Positions 27,849-36,404 of a stretch of DNA of 64,000 nt are shown here, piece after piece; the stretch's first letter is position 1, and every line of letters starts with the position of its first letter. The DNA is taken from assembly GCA_947503275.1 (NCBI GenBank), contig CANNCZ010000001.1, positions 620,001 to 684,000 on the forward strand. Direction: 5' to 3'. The position numbers were made by a program, and so were the translations under genes. The notes below the pieces were generated by a model, which made no database searches, was not told the origin of the DNA, and saw only the letters and a program-made list of their open reading frames with translations. Source of the stretch: an uncultured Erythrobacter sp. (lineage in GTDB: Bacteria; Pseudomonadota; Alphaproteobacteria; Sphingomonadales; Sphingomonadaceae).

Positions 27849-29104
27849 TTAGGGATTTCATCGTTCAGCTTGAGCGCTTGACCCGCGAGATAGAGCGATC
27901 CGGCGATAAGGACCGGGTGATCGTCGCTGGGAACGTTCAGAAGAGCGTCTTCAAGATCAGAAGCAGCGCGCGCGGTGGGGCCAAAAGCCGACGCCGGATG
28001 CGCGTCATGTCCGGGGACAGGCACTATCGTTAGCGAGCGGATACGCTCACCCAACGGGCTGAGAAAGGAGCTGGGGTCCTTATTGTCGAGCATGCCCAGA
28101 ACAAGGTGCAACTGCTGCCCTTCCAGCTCCGCAGCAACCGCTTCTCCCGCGCTGGCATTGTGCCCGCCATCAAGCCAAACCGTGCGCGATTGTGTTAGCG
28201 GTCCATGCGCCAAAAGCTGCATACGGGCAGGCCAAATGGCCCTTTTCAACCCTTGCGCGACAGCTTGATTGGTCACTTCCACCAGTGACTGCGCGCGCAG
28301 CATCGTCGCGGATAGCGCAGCGTTGCGCGACTGGTGCTCTCCACGAAGTGACAAATCTTGCGGTCCAAATTCAAGCTGTTGCTTGATTGTCAGTTCGACC
28401 AAGTCCGCCCCTGCATCATGCGCGCTCACGCGCACTGAGCGCAGGGCCTCGGGCGGATAATCCGGCGCCATCACCACCAACGGCACACCGCGTTTCGCAA
28501 TCCCCGCCTTCTCAAAAGCAATCCGCGCCATCGGTTCTTTCGGTACGCCATCCTCTGGCGCGAGCAAGAACTTCTCATGATCGATGCCCAGCGCCGAAAT
28601 CCCGCATGCCGCCAATACGTCCGGCTCCAACACATTGGTGGCATCTAGCCGTCCACCAAGACCCACTTCGATCACGCAGGCATCGGCAGGCACGCGCGCG
28701 AACTCCACAAAGGCTGCGGCGATGGTGATCTCAAAGAAACTGCAGCCAAGCCCCTCGGCGGCATCGAAGACGTCCTCTAACAACTCCGCCAACCGAGCAT
28801 CGTCGATAAGCTTGCCCGCAACCCGAAACCGCTCATTGTACCGCACCAAATGTGGGGAGGTGGTGACGTGGACGCTATACCCCTGCGCCTCCAAGATCGC
28901 GCGCAGGAAAGCGCAGGTCGATCCCTTGCCGTTGGTCCCCGCGACATGAAACACCGGCGGCAAGCGTTGATGCGGATCACCCAAACGGCGCAGCAATTCG
29001 CGGATCGCATCTAGCCCCAACGTGTCGCGCTGAATACTAAGGCCGCTTAACCGATCCAGCTGCGCCTGAACGCGCGGATCGTCTGATTGGCCCATATCCC
29101 GCAT
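27845..29104 (-). CDS. folC: bifunctional folylpolyglutamate/dihydrofolate synthase
   Basis: FolC adds glutamate to dihydropteroate and folates in the cytoplasm. The 419-residue protein has the ATP-binding loop VAGTNGKGSTCAFL, TTSPHLVRYNERF, the EVGLGGRLDATNVL motif and the C-terminal domain (TVWLDGGHNASAGEAVA). The start is uncertain: the ATG at 29104 avoids overlap with accD; the frame continues upstream for 18 codons into the 3' end of accD. It is last in the trpFBA-accD-folC unit, an order common in Alphaproteobacteria. Confidence 0.93.
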   Translation of the reverse strand: MRDMGQSDDPRVQAQLDRLSGLSIQRDTLGLDAIRELLRRLGDPHQRLPPVFHVAGTNGKGSTCAFLRAILEAQGYSVHVTTSPHLVRYNERFRVAGKLIDDARLAELLEDVFDAAEGLGCSFFEITIAAAFVEFARVPADACVIEVGLGGRLDATNVLEPDVLAACGISALGIDHEKFLLAPEDGVPKEPMARIAFEKAGIAKRGVPLVVMAPDYPPEALRSVRVSAHDAGADLVELTIKQQLEFGPQDLSLRGEHQSRNAALSATMLRAQSLVEVTNQAVAQGLKRAIWPARMQLLAHGPLTQSRTVWLDGGHNASAGEAVAAELEGQQLHLVLGMLDNKDPSSFLSPLGERIRSLTIVPVPGHDAHPASAFGPTARAASDLEDALLNVPSDDHPVLIAGSLYLAGQALKLNDEIPN

Positions 29105-29120
29105 GGATCGAAGGGGACGT

Positions 29121-29972
29121 TCAGGCAGCTTGGGAGGGCTGAAGATATTCGAGCACATTGGCGAGCGTCGTTTTCAACTCGCGCCGGTGCACCACCATAT
29201 CGACCATGCCGTGTTTGTGCAGGTATTCTGCGCGTTGGAACCCTTCGGGCAATTGTTCGCGGATCGTGTCTTGGATTACGCGTTGTCCGGCAAAGCCGAT
29301 TAGAGCCCCTGGCTCTGCAATATGCACATCGCCCAACATCGCATAACTCGCCGTGACACCGCCAGTCGTGGGATCGGTCAACAGCACAATGTAAGGAAGT
29401 CCTGCCGCTTTCAGACGCCGTGTCATCACGGTCGCGCGCGGCATTTGCATCAGAGACAAAATCCCCTCCTGCATCCGTGCACCGCCCGCAGCGGTCACAA
29501 CGACATAGGGGCACTTGCGGGTCAAAGCGCGCTCGGCTCCAGCGCAAAACGCCATGCCCACTGCCATGCCCATCGACCCGCCCATGAAGGAGAAATCTTG
29601 GACGCCGACAACGGCTGCGTGGCCTTCGATGGTGCCCGATCCAACCACAAACGCATCATTATGCGGGTTCGCGTCGCGCGCGGCTTTCAACCGGTCGGTG
29701 TACTTCTTGCTGTCTTTGAATTTGAGCGGGTCTTCGGTCACCTCAGGAGTGGCGACCAGATCATAGCCTGCATCTAGCAGCAGCTCTAACCGGGCATCCG
29801 CGCCGATCCGCCCGTGGAATTCACAACGCGGGCAAACGCACAAATTTTCCTCATATTCCGCGACAAACAGCATCTCCTGACACGATTTGCACTTGATCCA
29901 CAGATCCTTTTCCGTGGTCTTTTTATCGGCGGTAAAGCCCAGTGAATTGCGGACGCGGTTGAACCAGCTCAT
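29121..29972 (-). CDS. accD: acetyl-CoA carboxylase carboxyltransferase subunit beta
   Basis: AccD forms, with AccA, the carboxyltransferase that moves the carboxyl group from biotin to acetyl-CoA in fatty acid synthesis. The 283-residue sequence has the N-terminal zinc ribbon (KCKSCQE...[11 protein letters not shown], four Cys) and the crotonase-like core ([35 protein letters not shown]). Its ATG overlaps the trpA stop (ATGA), so the two are probably translated together. Confidence 0.97.
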   Translation of the reverse strand: MSWFNRVRNSLGFTADKKTTEKDLWIKCKSCQEMLFVAEYEENLCVCPRCEFHGRIGADARLELLLDAGYDLVATPEVTEDPLKFKDSKKYTDRLKAARDANPHNDAFVVGSGTIEGHAAVVGVQDFSFMGGSMGMAVGMAFCAGAERALTRKCPYVVVTAAGGARMQEGILSLMQMPRATVMTRRLKAAGLPYIVLLTDPTTGGVTASYAMLGDVHIAEPGALIGFAGQRVIQDTIREQLPEGFQRAEYLHKHGMVDMVVHRRELKTTLANVLEYLQPSQAA

Positions 29973-30751
29973 TTATTTGCTTCCCGAATTGCGGCGACCA
30001 TGCTTGCGGTCAGCTCTTGTAGCTTAGCCGGAGCCTCCTTGCCAAACTCCCTGCACAGATCAACCAGAGCAGAGCCGACAACGACACCATCGGCATGTCT
30101 GGCAATGGCGGCGGCTTGTTCCGGAGTGCGCACTCCAAACCCTACCGCGACCGGCAGATCGGTAGCGGCTTTCAGCGCGGCAACGGCGGTTTCGATAGAG
30201 GCGGTGGCGGCCTGTTGCTTGCCCGTGATCCCGGCGACCGAAACGTAGTAGAGAAACCCGGCTGAGCCTTCGAGAACCTGCGGCAAACGCTCCGCATCGG
30301 TGGTGGGAGTGGCCAAGCGAATGGGCGCGATGCCTTTTGTGCGCAGAGCTGGGCCAAGCGCTTGATCTTCTTCGGGCGGAATATCGACGCAGATGACGCC
30401 ATCAACGCCCGCATCGGCAGCCGCGACCGCGAACCATTCCGGCCCACGCCGCACCATCGGATTGGCATAACCCATCAGGATCAGCGGAATGTCAGGATGC
30501 CTCGCGCGGAAGTCGGTAGCGATTTGCAGGACATCAGCCGTGGTTGTCCCCGCGCCAAGACTACGCAAATTCGCAGATTGAATCGCCGGACCATCGGCCA
30601 TCGGATCGGTGAAGGGCATGCCGAGCTCAATCACATCCGCGCCGCCAGCAACGAGCGCATCAAGATTGGCAGCGGTGTCGCCATCACCAGCAGTGATGAA
30701 CGCGACGAAGGCGGCATGGGGTTTGGAGAAGGCGTTTGAGAGGCGGGTCAT
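29969..30751 (-). CDS. trpA: tryptophan synthase alpha chain
   Basis: TrpA cleaves indole-3-glycerol phosphate and passes indole to TrpB through a tunnel. The 260-residue protein has the catalytic Glu and Asp in [17 protein letters not shown] and the phosphate-binding GFGVRTPEQ and VVVGSALVD motifs. It normally follows trpB directly; here a 72-residue membrane protein gene sits between the two, with 4-bp overlaps on both sides. It overlaps accD by 4 bp downstream. Confidence 0.97.
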   Translation of the reverse strand: MTRLSNAFSKPHAAFVAFITAGDGDTAANLDALVAGGADVIELGMPFTDPMADGPAIQSANLRSLGAGTTTADVLQIATDFRARHPDIPLILMGYANPMVRRGPEWFAVAAADAGVDGVICVDIPPEEDQALGPALRTKGIAPIRLATPTTDAERLPQVLEGSAGFLYYVSVAGITGKQQAATASIETAVAALKAATDLPVAVGFGVRTPEQAAAIARHADGVVVGSALVDLCREFGKEAPAKLQELTASMVAAIREANK

Positions 30752-30966
30752 TTTAAGTTCAGACTGCCTCCAAGGTTGGCTCGTTTGAAACGTCGAATTT
30801 CAAAAATAATCATACCAAAAGCTGCAACTAGGCCTCTCATGTAGGCGCGCAACTCAATTCTCCATCCATCTCCGCCTACCCAGTCCCAAAATGGCGAAAC
30901 GAGGAAAGCTACGAACCCGAAAACCGCGAAAATTCGTGCCAGTCCCCAAAGCACGGAGTAAATCAA
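30748..30966 (-). CDS. small membrane protein between trpB and trpA
   Basis: This 72-residue protein has two hydrophobic segments (about residues 5-25 and 42-56) separated by [12 protein letters not shown] and ends in a basic tail with RRFKRAN. I do not recognise it. Evidence that it is a real gene is the exact fit: its TTG start overlaps the trpB stop (TTGA) and its stop overlaps the trpA ATG (ATGA), so it fills the gap entirely. Its base composition is visibly lower in GC than the trp genes around it. A role in tryptophan synthesis is not implied by its sequence. The TTG start is a weak point. Confidence 0.65.
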   Translation of the reverse strand: MIYSVLWGLARIFAVFGFVAFLVSPFWDWVGGDGWRIELRAYMRGLVAAFGMIIFEIRRFKRANLGGSLNLK

Positions 30967-32180
30967 ATCTCCACTCCCAGCTTTTCAGCCACAGTGAAGA
31001 TGTCCTTATCGCCGCGTCCGCACAGGTTCATCAGGATGATCTCTTCCTTACCCATTGTCTTGGCGCGATCGGCTACTGCGGCAATTGCATGGGACGGCTC
31101 CAAAGCAGGGATAATCCCCTCGGTCCGGCACAACAGTTGAAAGCCCTCAAGCGCCTCTTTGTCGGTGACAGCGGTGTATTCGACCCGGCCGCTTTCTTTC
31201 AACCAGGCGTGTTCGGGGCCGATGCCGGGATAGTCCAAGCCTGCGCTGATCGAGTGGCCTTCGGTGATCTGACCGTCTTCGTCTTGCAGCAGATATGTCT
31301 TGTTGCCGTGGAGCACACCGGGTGCGCCACCGAGCAGGCTGGCCGCGTGTTCATCGCCATCGAGGCCATGTCCCGCCGCTTCGACTCCGAGCATCTTTAC
31401 GTCGGCATCGTCGAGGAACGGATGGAACAGGCCCAGAGCATTTGATCCGCCGCCGATACAAGCGACCAGCAAGTCAGGCAGGCGTCCCGTGCGACTGAGC
31501 ATTTGCGCGCGTGCTTCGGTGCCAATGACGCTTTGGAAATTGCGCACCATTTCGGGGTAAGGATGTGGGCCAGCAGCCGTGCCGATGATGTAGAATGTGT
31601 CGTGGACGTTGGCGACCCAGTCGCGCAGCCCTTCGTTCATGGCGTCTTTGAGCGTCGCTCCGCCGCTGGTAACCGGCACGACTTCTGCGCCGAGGAGCTT
31701 CATGCGGAACACATTGGGCGATTGGCGCGCGACGTCCTCTGCGCCCATATAGATTACGCATGGCAGGCCGAACCGCGCGCAAACGGTGGCGGTTGCAACG
31801 CCATGCTGGCCCGCACCGGTCTCTGCGATAATCCGCGTTTTGCCCATGCGCATCGCGAGCAGGATTTGCCCGATGCAATTGTTGATTTTGTGCGCACCTG
31901 TGTGGTTCAATTCATCGCGCTTGAACCAGACCTGCGCCCCACCAAGTGCCTCTGTCAGCCGCTCTGCAAAATAGAGTGGGGAGGGGCGGCCAACATAATG
32001 TTCGAGCAGATCGTCAAACTGCGCGGCGAAGGCGGGATCGGCCTGAGCGGCGCGATATTCGCGCTCCAGATCAAGGATCAGAGGCATCAGCGTTTCGGCG
32101 ACATAGCGTCCACCAAATTCGCCAAAATGTCCGCGATCATCGGGTTGGTTGCGGAAGGAGTTAGGAGGGGTATCGTTCAT
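30963..32180 (-). CDS. trpB: tryptophan synthase beta chain
   Basis: TrpB joins indole and serine to tryptophan with pyridoxal phosphate. The 405-residue protein has the PLP-binding Lys in [15 protein letters not shown], the [14 protein letters not shown] segment, [12 protein letters not shown], and the phosphate-binding loop [12 protein letters not shown]. It follows trpF by 8 bp. Confidence 0.98.
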   Translation of the reverse strand: MNDTPPNSFRNQPDDRGHFGEFGGRYVAETLMPLILDLEREYRAAQADPAFAAQFDDLLEHYVGRPSPLYFAERLTEALGGAQVWFKRDELNHTGAHKINNCIGQILLAMRMGKTRIIAETGAGQHGVATATVCARFGLPCVIYMGAEDVARQSPNVFRMKLLGAEVVPVTSGGATLKDAMNEGLRDWVANVHDTFYIIGTAAGPHPYPEMVRNFQSVIGTEARAQMLSRTGRLPDLLVACIGGGSNALGLFHPFLDDADVKMLGVEAAGHGLDGDEHAASLLGGAPGVLHGNKTYLLQDEDGQITEGHSISAGLDYPGIGPEHAWLKESGRVEYTAVTDKEALEGFQLLCRTEGIIPALEPSHAIAAVADRAKTMGKEEIILMNLCGRGDKDIFTVAEKLGVEI

Positions 32181-32188
32181 TATTGTCT

Positions 32189-32839
32189 CTAAGCTTCGCC
32201 AGCAGCGTCACGGGCCGCTTTGCAGAACGCGGCGATCCTGTCCACGTCCTTCACGCCCGGCGCGGTTTCAAGGCCCGATGACGCGTCGACCAAAGGGGCT
32301 CCGGTCGCGCGAATAGCATCGGCGACATTGTCCGGGCCTAACCCTCCTGCAAGACCCCACGCGGTGCGGTGCTCATGGTCCTTGAGCAGTCCCCAATCGA
32401 AACCCACGCCATTTCCGCCGGGAATCGCGTTTTGCACCTCGGGCGGAGGCGCATCGAACAAGATGCGGTCCACGGCCCCTTCGAACCGACGCGATTTGGT
32501 GAGCGTCTCGGCGCTACGCACACCGACAGCTTTCCACGTCTCAATACCCGTCTGCTTACGCACCAAAGCGATCCATTCGGGCGTTTCCTTGCCGTGGAAC
32601 TGGATCACATCAGGCTTGATCGTAGCAATCGCGGTGCCTGTTGTCGGGATATCGGCATTGACGAGCAACAGCACCGTTTTCACGCCCGTAGGCACCGTCT
32701 TGCGGAGCCGCGCGGCGTCTTCAATGCTCACATGGCGCGAGCTTTTGTCGAAATGGATAAGGCCAATATGGCTAGCCCCCGCATCGGCCGCAGTGGCAAT
32801 CGTTTCGGGCGTTGAAAGCCCACAAATTTTAATCAGCAT
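32189..32839 (-). CDS. trpF: phosphoribosylanthranilate isomerase
   Basis: TrpF rearranges phosphoribosylanthranilate to CdRP in tryptophan synthesis. The 216-residue beta/alpha barrel begins [14 protein letters not shown] with the catalytic Cys in KICG, and has [12 protein letters not shown], the catalytic Asp in ILFDAPPPE, and [13 protein letters not shown] take the ATG at 32839; a TTG at 32851, which overlaps the stop of the upstream gene, is the alternative. It is first of the trpF-trpB-x-trpA-accD-folC group, with a VOC gene just ahead. Confidence 0.94.
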   Translation of the reverse strand: MLIKICGLSTPETIATAADAGASHIGLIHFDKSSRHVSIEDAARLRKTVPTGVKTVLLLVNADIPTTGTAIATIKPDVIQFHGKETPEWIALVRKQTGIETWKAVGVRSAETLTKSRRFEGAVDRILFDAPPPEVQNAIPGGNGVGFDWGLLKDHEHRTAWGLAGGLGPDNVADAIRATGAPLVDASSGLETAPGVKDVDRIAAFCKAARDAAGEA

Positions 32840-32847
32840 TTTGGACT

Positions 32848-33222
32848 TCAATCATTCTGGATCAGGCGGATCAACGATCCATCGCAATCATTAAGATAGG
32901 CAATTATTAGCCCGCTCGCCTCGCGCTGTGGGCGATGAAAACGTGGAATACCTTGCGATGCGCTCGGTATATTGCTTGCCTCCAATTGCGCCATCATTCC
33001 GGTTAAATCATCAAGGCGGATACAGCAGCTAAACGAGCTTCTCGCTGGATCAAGGTCCGGATAGGGAAAGAATTCCAACACGATCCGATTGCCCTGCGGC
33101 CCTTTGTGCAAAATCATCCACCCATCGCTGCGATACCCGCATTCAAAACCCAATTGAGAATAGAACGCCTCTGTCACGGCAAAATCGCGAGAGGGAAGGT
33201 TGGGCGTGGCGAAATCAGGCAT
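32848..33222 (-). CDS. VOC (glyoxalase/bleomycin resistance) superfamily protein
   Basis: This 124-residue protein has the vicinal-oxygen-chelate pattern: the N-terminal PNLPSRDFAVTEAFYSQLGFE, a middle strand WMILHKGPQGNRIVLEFFP, and a C-terminal NDCDGSLIRLIQ. In VOC resistance proteins such folds bind the drug; others are metalloenzymes. The expected substrate is unknown. Its stop lies just before trpF, so it is probably co-transcribed with the trp genes, which may only reflect compact gene packing. Confidence 0.75.
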   Translation of the reverse strand: MPDFATPNLPSRDFAVTEAFYSQLGFECGYRSDGWMILHKGPQGNRIVLEFFPYPDLDPARSSFSCCIRLDDLTGMMAQLEASNIPSASQGIPRFHRPQREASGLIIAYLNDCDGSLIRLIQND

Positions 33223-33326
33223 GTGGCGGTCTTAGCCCCTTTGGCCTCACACAGGAAAGTGAATGGCTTGCGCTTTCGCGAAATTTCAATGACGGTCGAT
33301 TGGATTTTCTAGCACAGGGGTCCTTC

Positions 33327-33788
33327 ATGCCGATTAAAACCGTCGCCGCCGCTTTCATCGCGTTGTTGCTCGCCGCGTGCAATCCGATGGAGCAATTGGA
33401 CGTTGCTGAACAGAAAATCGCGCAATTCCATGAGACGTATAACGCGGGCGATTCGCGGGCTTTGTATGGTCGGACCGCTCAGGAATTCCGCGACATCACG
33501 ACGCCTGAACAGATGGATGAGCTCGTTGTGCTGGTCACTGAGAGAATGGGCGCGGTGCAAAGCACAGAGCGGTCGGGTTTCAACGTCAATGCCGGAACCG
33601 GCGAGACGACGACAACCGTCACTATGACCACCACATTTGCCAAGGGCGAAGGGAAAGAGACCTTCACATTCTACGGATCAGGCGATGAGTTGCGAATTGT
33701 TGGCTGGAACGTCGACTCGCCCAACTTTGCGGATGCCGAAGCGGAAGAGGTTCCCGAGGGCGAAGAACTGACCGAGGCGGCGGAGTAA
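33327..33788 (+). CDS. lipoprotein of unknown function
   Basis: The 153-residue product begins with a lipoprotein signal peptide ending in the lipobox LLAAC (Cys at about 18). The mature domain (AQFHETYNAGDSRALYGRTA, then Thr-rich beta strands and FTFYGSGDELRIVGWNV) resembles the DUF4019/DUF3887-type alpha+beta fold by eye; I am not certain of the family. An acidic tail ends the protein. It sits alone between convergent and divergent neighbours. Confidence 0.7.
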   Translation: MPIKTVAAAFIALLLAACNPMEQLDVAEQKIAQFHETYNAGDSRALYGRTAQEFRDITTPEQMDELVVLVTERMGAVQSTERSGFNVNAGTGETTTTVTMTTTFAKGEGKETFTFYGSGDELRIVGWNVDSPNFADAEAEEVPEGEELTEAAE

Positions 33789-33800
33789 TCCCCGCAGAGC

Positions 33801-34475
33801 TTACAATGTCGCTTCGATCGCCCGCGCAGCCGCTTCTGGATCATCAGCACGGCTGATCGGGCGGCCAATCACCAGCACGCTGGCGCCATCATCGCGCGCG
33901 GCACGTGGGGTTACGGTGCGTTTTTGATCGCCAGTTTTGGAGCCAGCGGGGCGTAGACCGGGGACGACAAAGAAGCCGTCTTTCCATTGCTTGCGCACTT
34001 GGCCCACTTCCTGACCCGAACACACAATCCCATCGAGCCCGGCTGTGTGCGCCAATTCGGCGAGGCGCATCACATGGTCATGCGGTGACCCGCCAACGCC
34101 AGCATGACGCAAGTCGTCTTCGTCCAAGCTCGTAAGCATCGTGACGGCCACCACCTTGCACCCTTCGGCGGCGGCTGCTTTTGCATCTTCCATCATCGCG
34201 CGTCCGCCACTGGCATGGACCGTAACGATCTTCGGTTCGTAGACATGCACCGCCTGCATGGCTCCGGCTACAGTGTTGGGGATGTCGTGGAATTTGAGAT
34301 CAAGGAAAATTGGTAAGCCCATATGCGCAATTTCATGGACGCCATGTGGACCGTGCGCACAATAAAACTCCAACCCCAGCTTCACCCCGCCAATATGCGC
34401 TTTCACCTTGTTGATGAGCGCTTTGGCAGGCTCAATCTGAGGCACATCAAGCGCGAGATAGACGGGGTTGCTCAT
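33801..34475 (-). CDS. pyrF: orotidine 5'-phosphate decarboxylase
   Basis: PyrF decarboxylates OMP to UMP, the last step of pyrimidine synthesis. The 224-residue beta/alpha barrel has the catalytic Asp-Lys-Asp signature in FLDLKFHDIPNTV and the phosphate-binding end VPGLRPAG and VIGRPISRADDP. The start ATG overlaps the stop of the LapA-domain gene upstream by 4 bp. Confidence 0.96.
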   Translation of the reverse strand: MSNPVYLALDVPQIEPAKALINKVKAHIGGVKLGLEFYCAHGPHGVHEIAHMGLPIFLDLKFHDIPNTVAGAMQAVHVYEPKIVTVHASGGRAMMEDAKAAAAEGCKVVAVTMLTSLDEDDLRHAGVGGSPHDHVMRLAELAHTAGLDGIVCSGQEVGQVRKQWKDGFFVVPGLRPAGSKTGDQKRTVTPRAARDDGASVLVIGRPISRADDPEAAARAIEATL

Positions 34476-34819
34476 GCGGCGTTGTCGCTGCTGGTCGGCG
34501 ACAGGCCATCCACAGGTTTTTCCACAGGGCTGCCCACAGGTGCAGAACCGTCAGGCGAGCGGCGCTGACCCAACGCGGTCGATTTGATTGAGGCCTCGAG
34601 GCTGCGAACGCGGCGATCACTGCTCCATTTGCTGCTGCGATGATACAGCCACATCGGGATGATACCGAGCAGGAATGCAATTATGACGAGCACGGGGACT
34701 TTCGTCTCCAGCACGAGGTTTTCCCACAGGTTCACCTCGACCGGCTCCCAATTGAAAAAGGAGAAGGTGAGGATCCCGAACAGGATCATGACCCAAATGA
34801 TGGTGCGGACGATTTGCAC
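34472..34819 (-). CDS. lapA: LapA domain (DUF1049) inner-membrane protein
   Basis: The 115-residue protein has two membrane segments (about residues 5-20 and 42-60) with the LapA pattern FFNWEPVEVNLW between them and MWLYHRSSKW after the second. LapA-family proteins (LapA/YciS) help control lipopolysaccharide synthesis with LapB in gammaproteobacteria; a LapB partner is not next to it here. The start codon is GTG. It is the first gene of a two-gene unit with pyrF. Confidence 0.8.
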   Translation of the reverse strand: MQIVRTIIWVMILFGILTFSFFNWEPVEVNLWENLVLETKVPVLVIIAFLLGIIPMWLYHRSSKWSSDRRVRSLEASIKSTALGQRRSPDGSAPVGSPVEKPVDGLSPTSSDNAA

Positions 34820-34854
34820 GTGTGTTTGACCTCTTGTCTCTTGTCGAGAAATTT

Positions 34855-34887
34855 AAGCCTTTTCGGGCCTGAGTCCAGCAAAGGCTT
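34855..34887 (-). terminator. possible purB terminator
   Basis: A perfect 8-bp stem, AAGCCTTT (34855-34862) with AAAGGCTT (34880-34887), lies 12 bp past the purB stop. On the minus strand AAATTT follows. The stem is A/T-rich and the T run is short, so it is only a fair terminator. Confidence 0.5.
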
Positions 34888-34898
34888 GAACCAAGAAC

Positions 34899-36209
34899 CT
34901 ATCCGAAGACGCGCGCAAACACCGTGTCGACGTGTTTGAAGTGATATTCGAGGTCGAATTTCTCTGCGAGCTGCGCGTCTGACAGTGCCGCGGTCACCTC
35001 ATCATCACCTTTCAACAGCTCCAGCAGTGACAGCGCGCCGTTCGATTCCCAAACCTTCATCGCATTGCGCTGGACCAGGCGATAGGCATCCTCACGGCTA
35101 ACACCGGTTTGGGTGAGGGCCAGCAGCACACGCTGTGAATGGACAAGTCCGCCCATCGCATCGAGGTTCGATTGCATTCGTGCGGGGTAAACCAACAGCT
35201 TCTCCACCACTCCCGTCAGACGAGCGAGGGCAAAGTCGAGAGTGATTGTCGCATCGGGGCCGATGAAACGCTCAACCGAAGAGTGCGAAATATCGCGTTC
35301 ATGCCAAAGAGCGACATTCTCCAACGCGGGCAAGGCATAGGCGCGGATCATACGAGCTTGGCCGGTGAGGTTCTCCGTCAGAATGGGGTTGCGCTTGTGC
35401 GGCATAGCACTCGATCCTTTTTGTCCGGGCGAGAAATACTCCTCTGCCTCTAGAACCTCGGTGCGCTGCAAATGGCGCACTTCGACCGCGAGCCGTTCGA
35501 TAGAGCCAGCGATCACGGCGAGCGTGGAGAAGTACATTGCGTGGCGGTCGCGCGGGATCACCTGTGTGCTAACCGGTTCCGGCGTCAGGCCCAGCTTCTC
35601 GGCGACATAGGCTTCGACTTCAGGATCGATATTGGCAAATGTGCCGACTGCGCCTGAGACTGCGCAGGTTGCGATTTCTTCGCGCGCAGCGGTCAAACGG
35701 GTGCGACAACGATCAAATTCTGCATAAGCCTGAGCAAGTTTAAGACCGAAGGTCACTGGTTCCGCGTGAATGCCATGACTGCGCCCGATTGTCGGTGTGT
35801 ACTTATGCTCTTCAGCGCGTATCTTGATCGCCGCACACAGCGCATCGAGATCGGCCATCAAAATGTCGGTCGCGCGCGCCAATTGCACCGCTAAAGTCGT
35901 GTCGAGCACGTCAGAGGACGTCATGCCCTGATGCATGAAGCGCGCTTCGTCGCCCACTTGTTCTGCCACCCAAGTCAGGAACGCGATTACATCATGCTTT
36001 GTCACGGCCTCAATCGCGTCGATAGCCTCAACGTCGATCTTGGGTTCGGTTGCCCACCAATCCCACAATGCCTGTCCCGCTGATGCCGGGACCACACCCA
36101 TTTCGCCAAGTTTTTGGGTCGCATGCGCCTCTATCTCGAACCAGATGCGAAACTTGGCTTCCGGCTCCCACAGAGCGGACATTTCGGGGCGGGCATAACG
36201 CGGGACCAT
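34899..36209 (-). CDS. purB: adenylosuccinate lyase
   Basis: PurB acts twice in purine synthesis and cleaves SAICAR and adenylosuccinate to release fumarate. The 436-residue protein begins MVPRYARPEMSALWEPEAKF and has the family signature GSSAMPHKRNPI in the active-site loop, the HQGMTSSDVLDT region, and GRSHGIHAEP with the catalytic His. It is followed by a short-stem terminator and diverges from the DoxX/NDH-2 fusion gene. Confidence 0.97.
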   Translation of the reverse strand: MVPRYARPEMSALWEPEAKFRIWFEIEAHATQKLGEMGVVPASAGQALWDWWATEPKIDVEAIDAIEAVTKHDVIAFLTWVAEQVGDEARFMHQGMTSSDVLDTTLAVQLARATDILMADLDALCAAIKIRAEEHKYTPTIGRSHGIHAEPVTFGLKLAQAYAEFDRCRTRLTAAREEIATCAVSGAVGTFANIDPEVEAYVAEKLGLTPEPVSTQVIPRDRHAMYFSTLAVIAGSIERLAVEVRHLQRTEVLEAEEYFSPGQKGSSAMPHKRNPILTENLTGQARMIRAYALPALENVALWHERDISHSSVERFIGPDATITLDFALARLTGVVEKLLVYPARMQSNLDAMGGLVHSQRVLLALTQTGVSREDAYRLVQRNAMKVWESNGALSLLELLKGDDEVTAALSDAQLAEKFDLEYHFKHVDTVFARVFG

Positions 36210-36404
36210 GGTTTGCGATCTTTCTGTGAGTGCGAATGGGCGTGGCTATCAATTCCTGACGGCGCGGCTATGCTGGCTCGGCGCACTTGGCAATAGCGCT
36301 TTGGGGGGAAGGGCCAAGCGCAAGGGGAGTTGTCCCCGCCAGATTGTCCTTCCCTGTAACGTGTGCGGCCAGTGCTGCGAATGGGTGAGCAGGAGGAACA
36401 ACGC

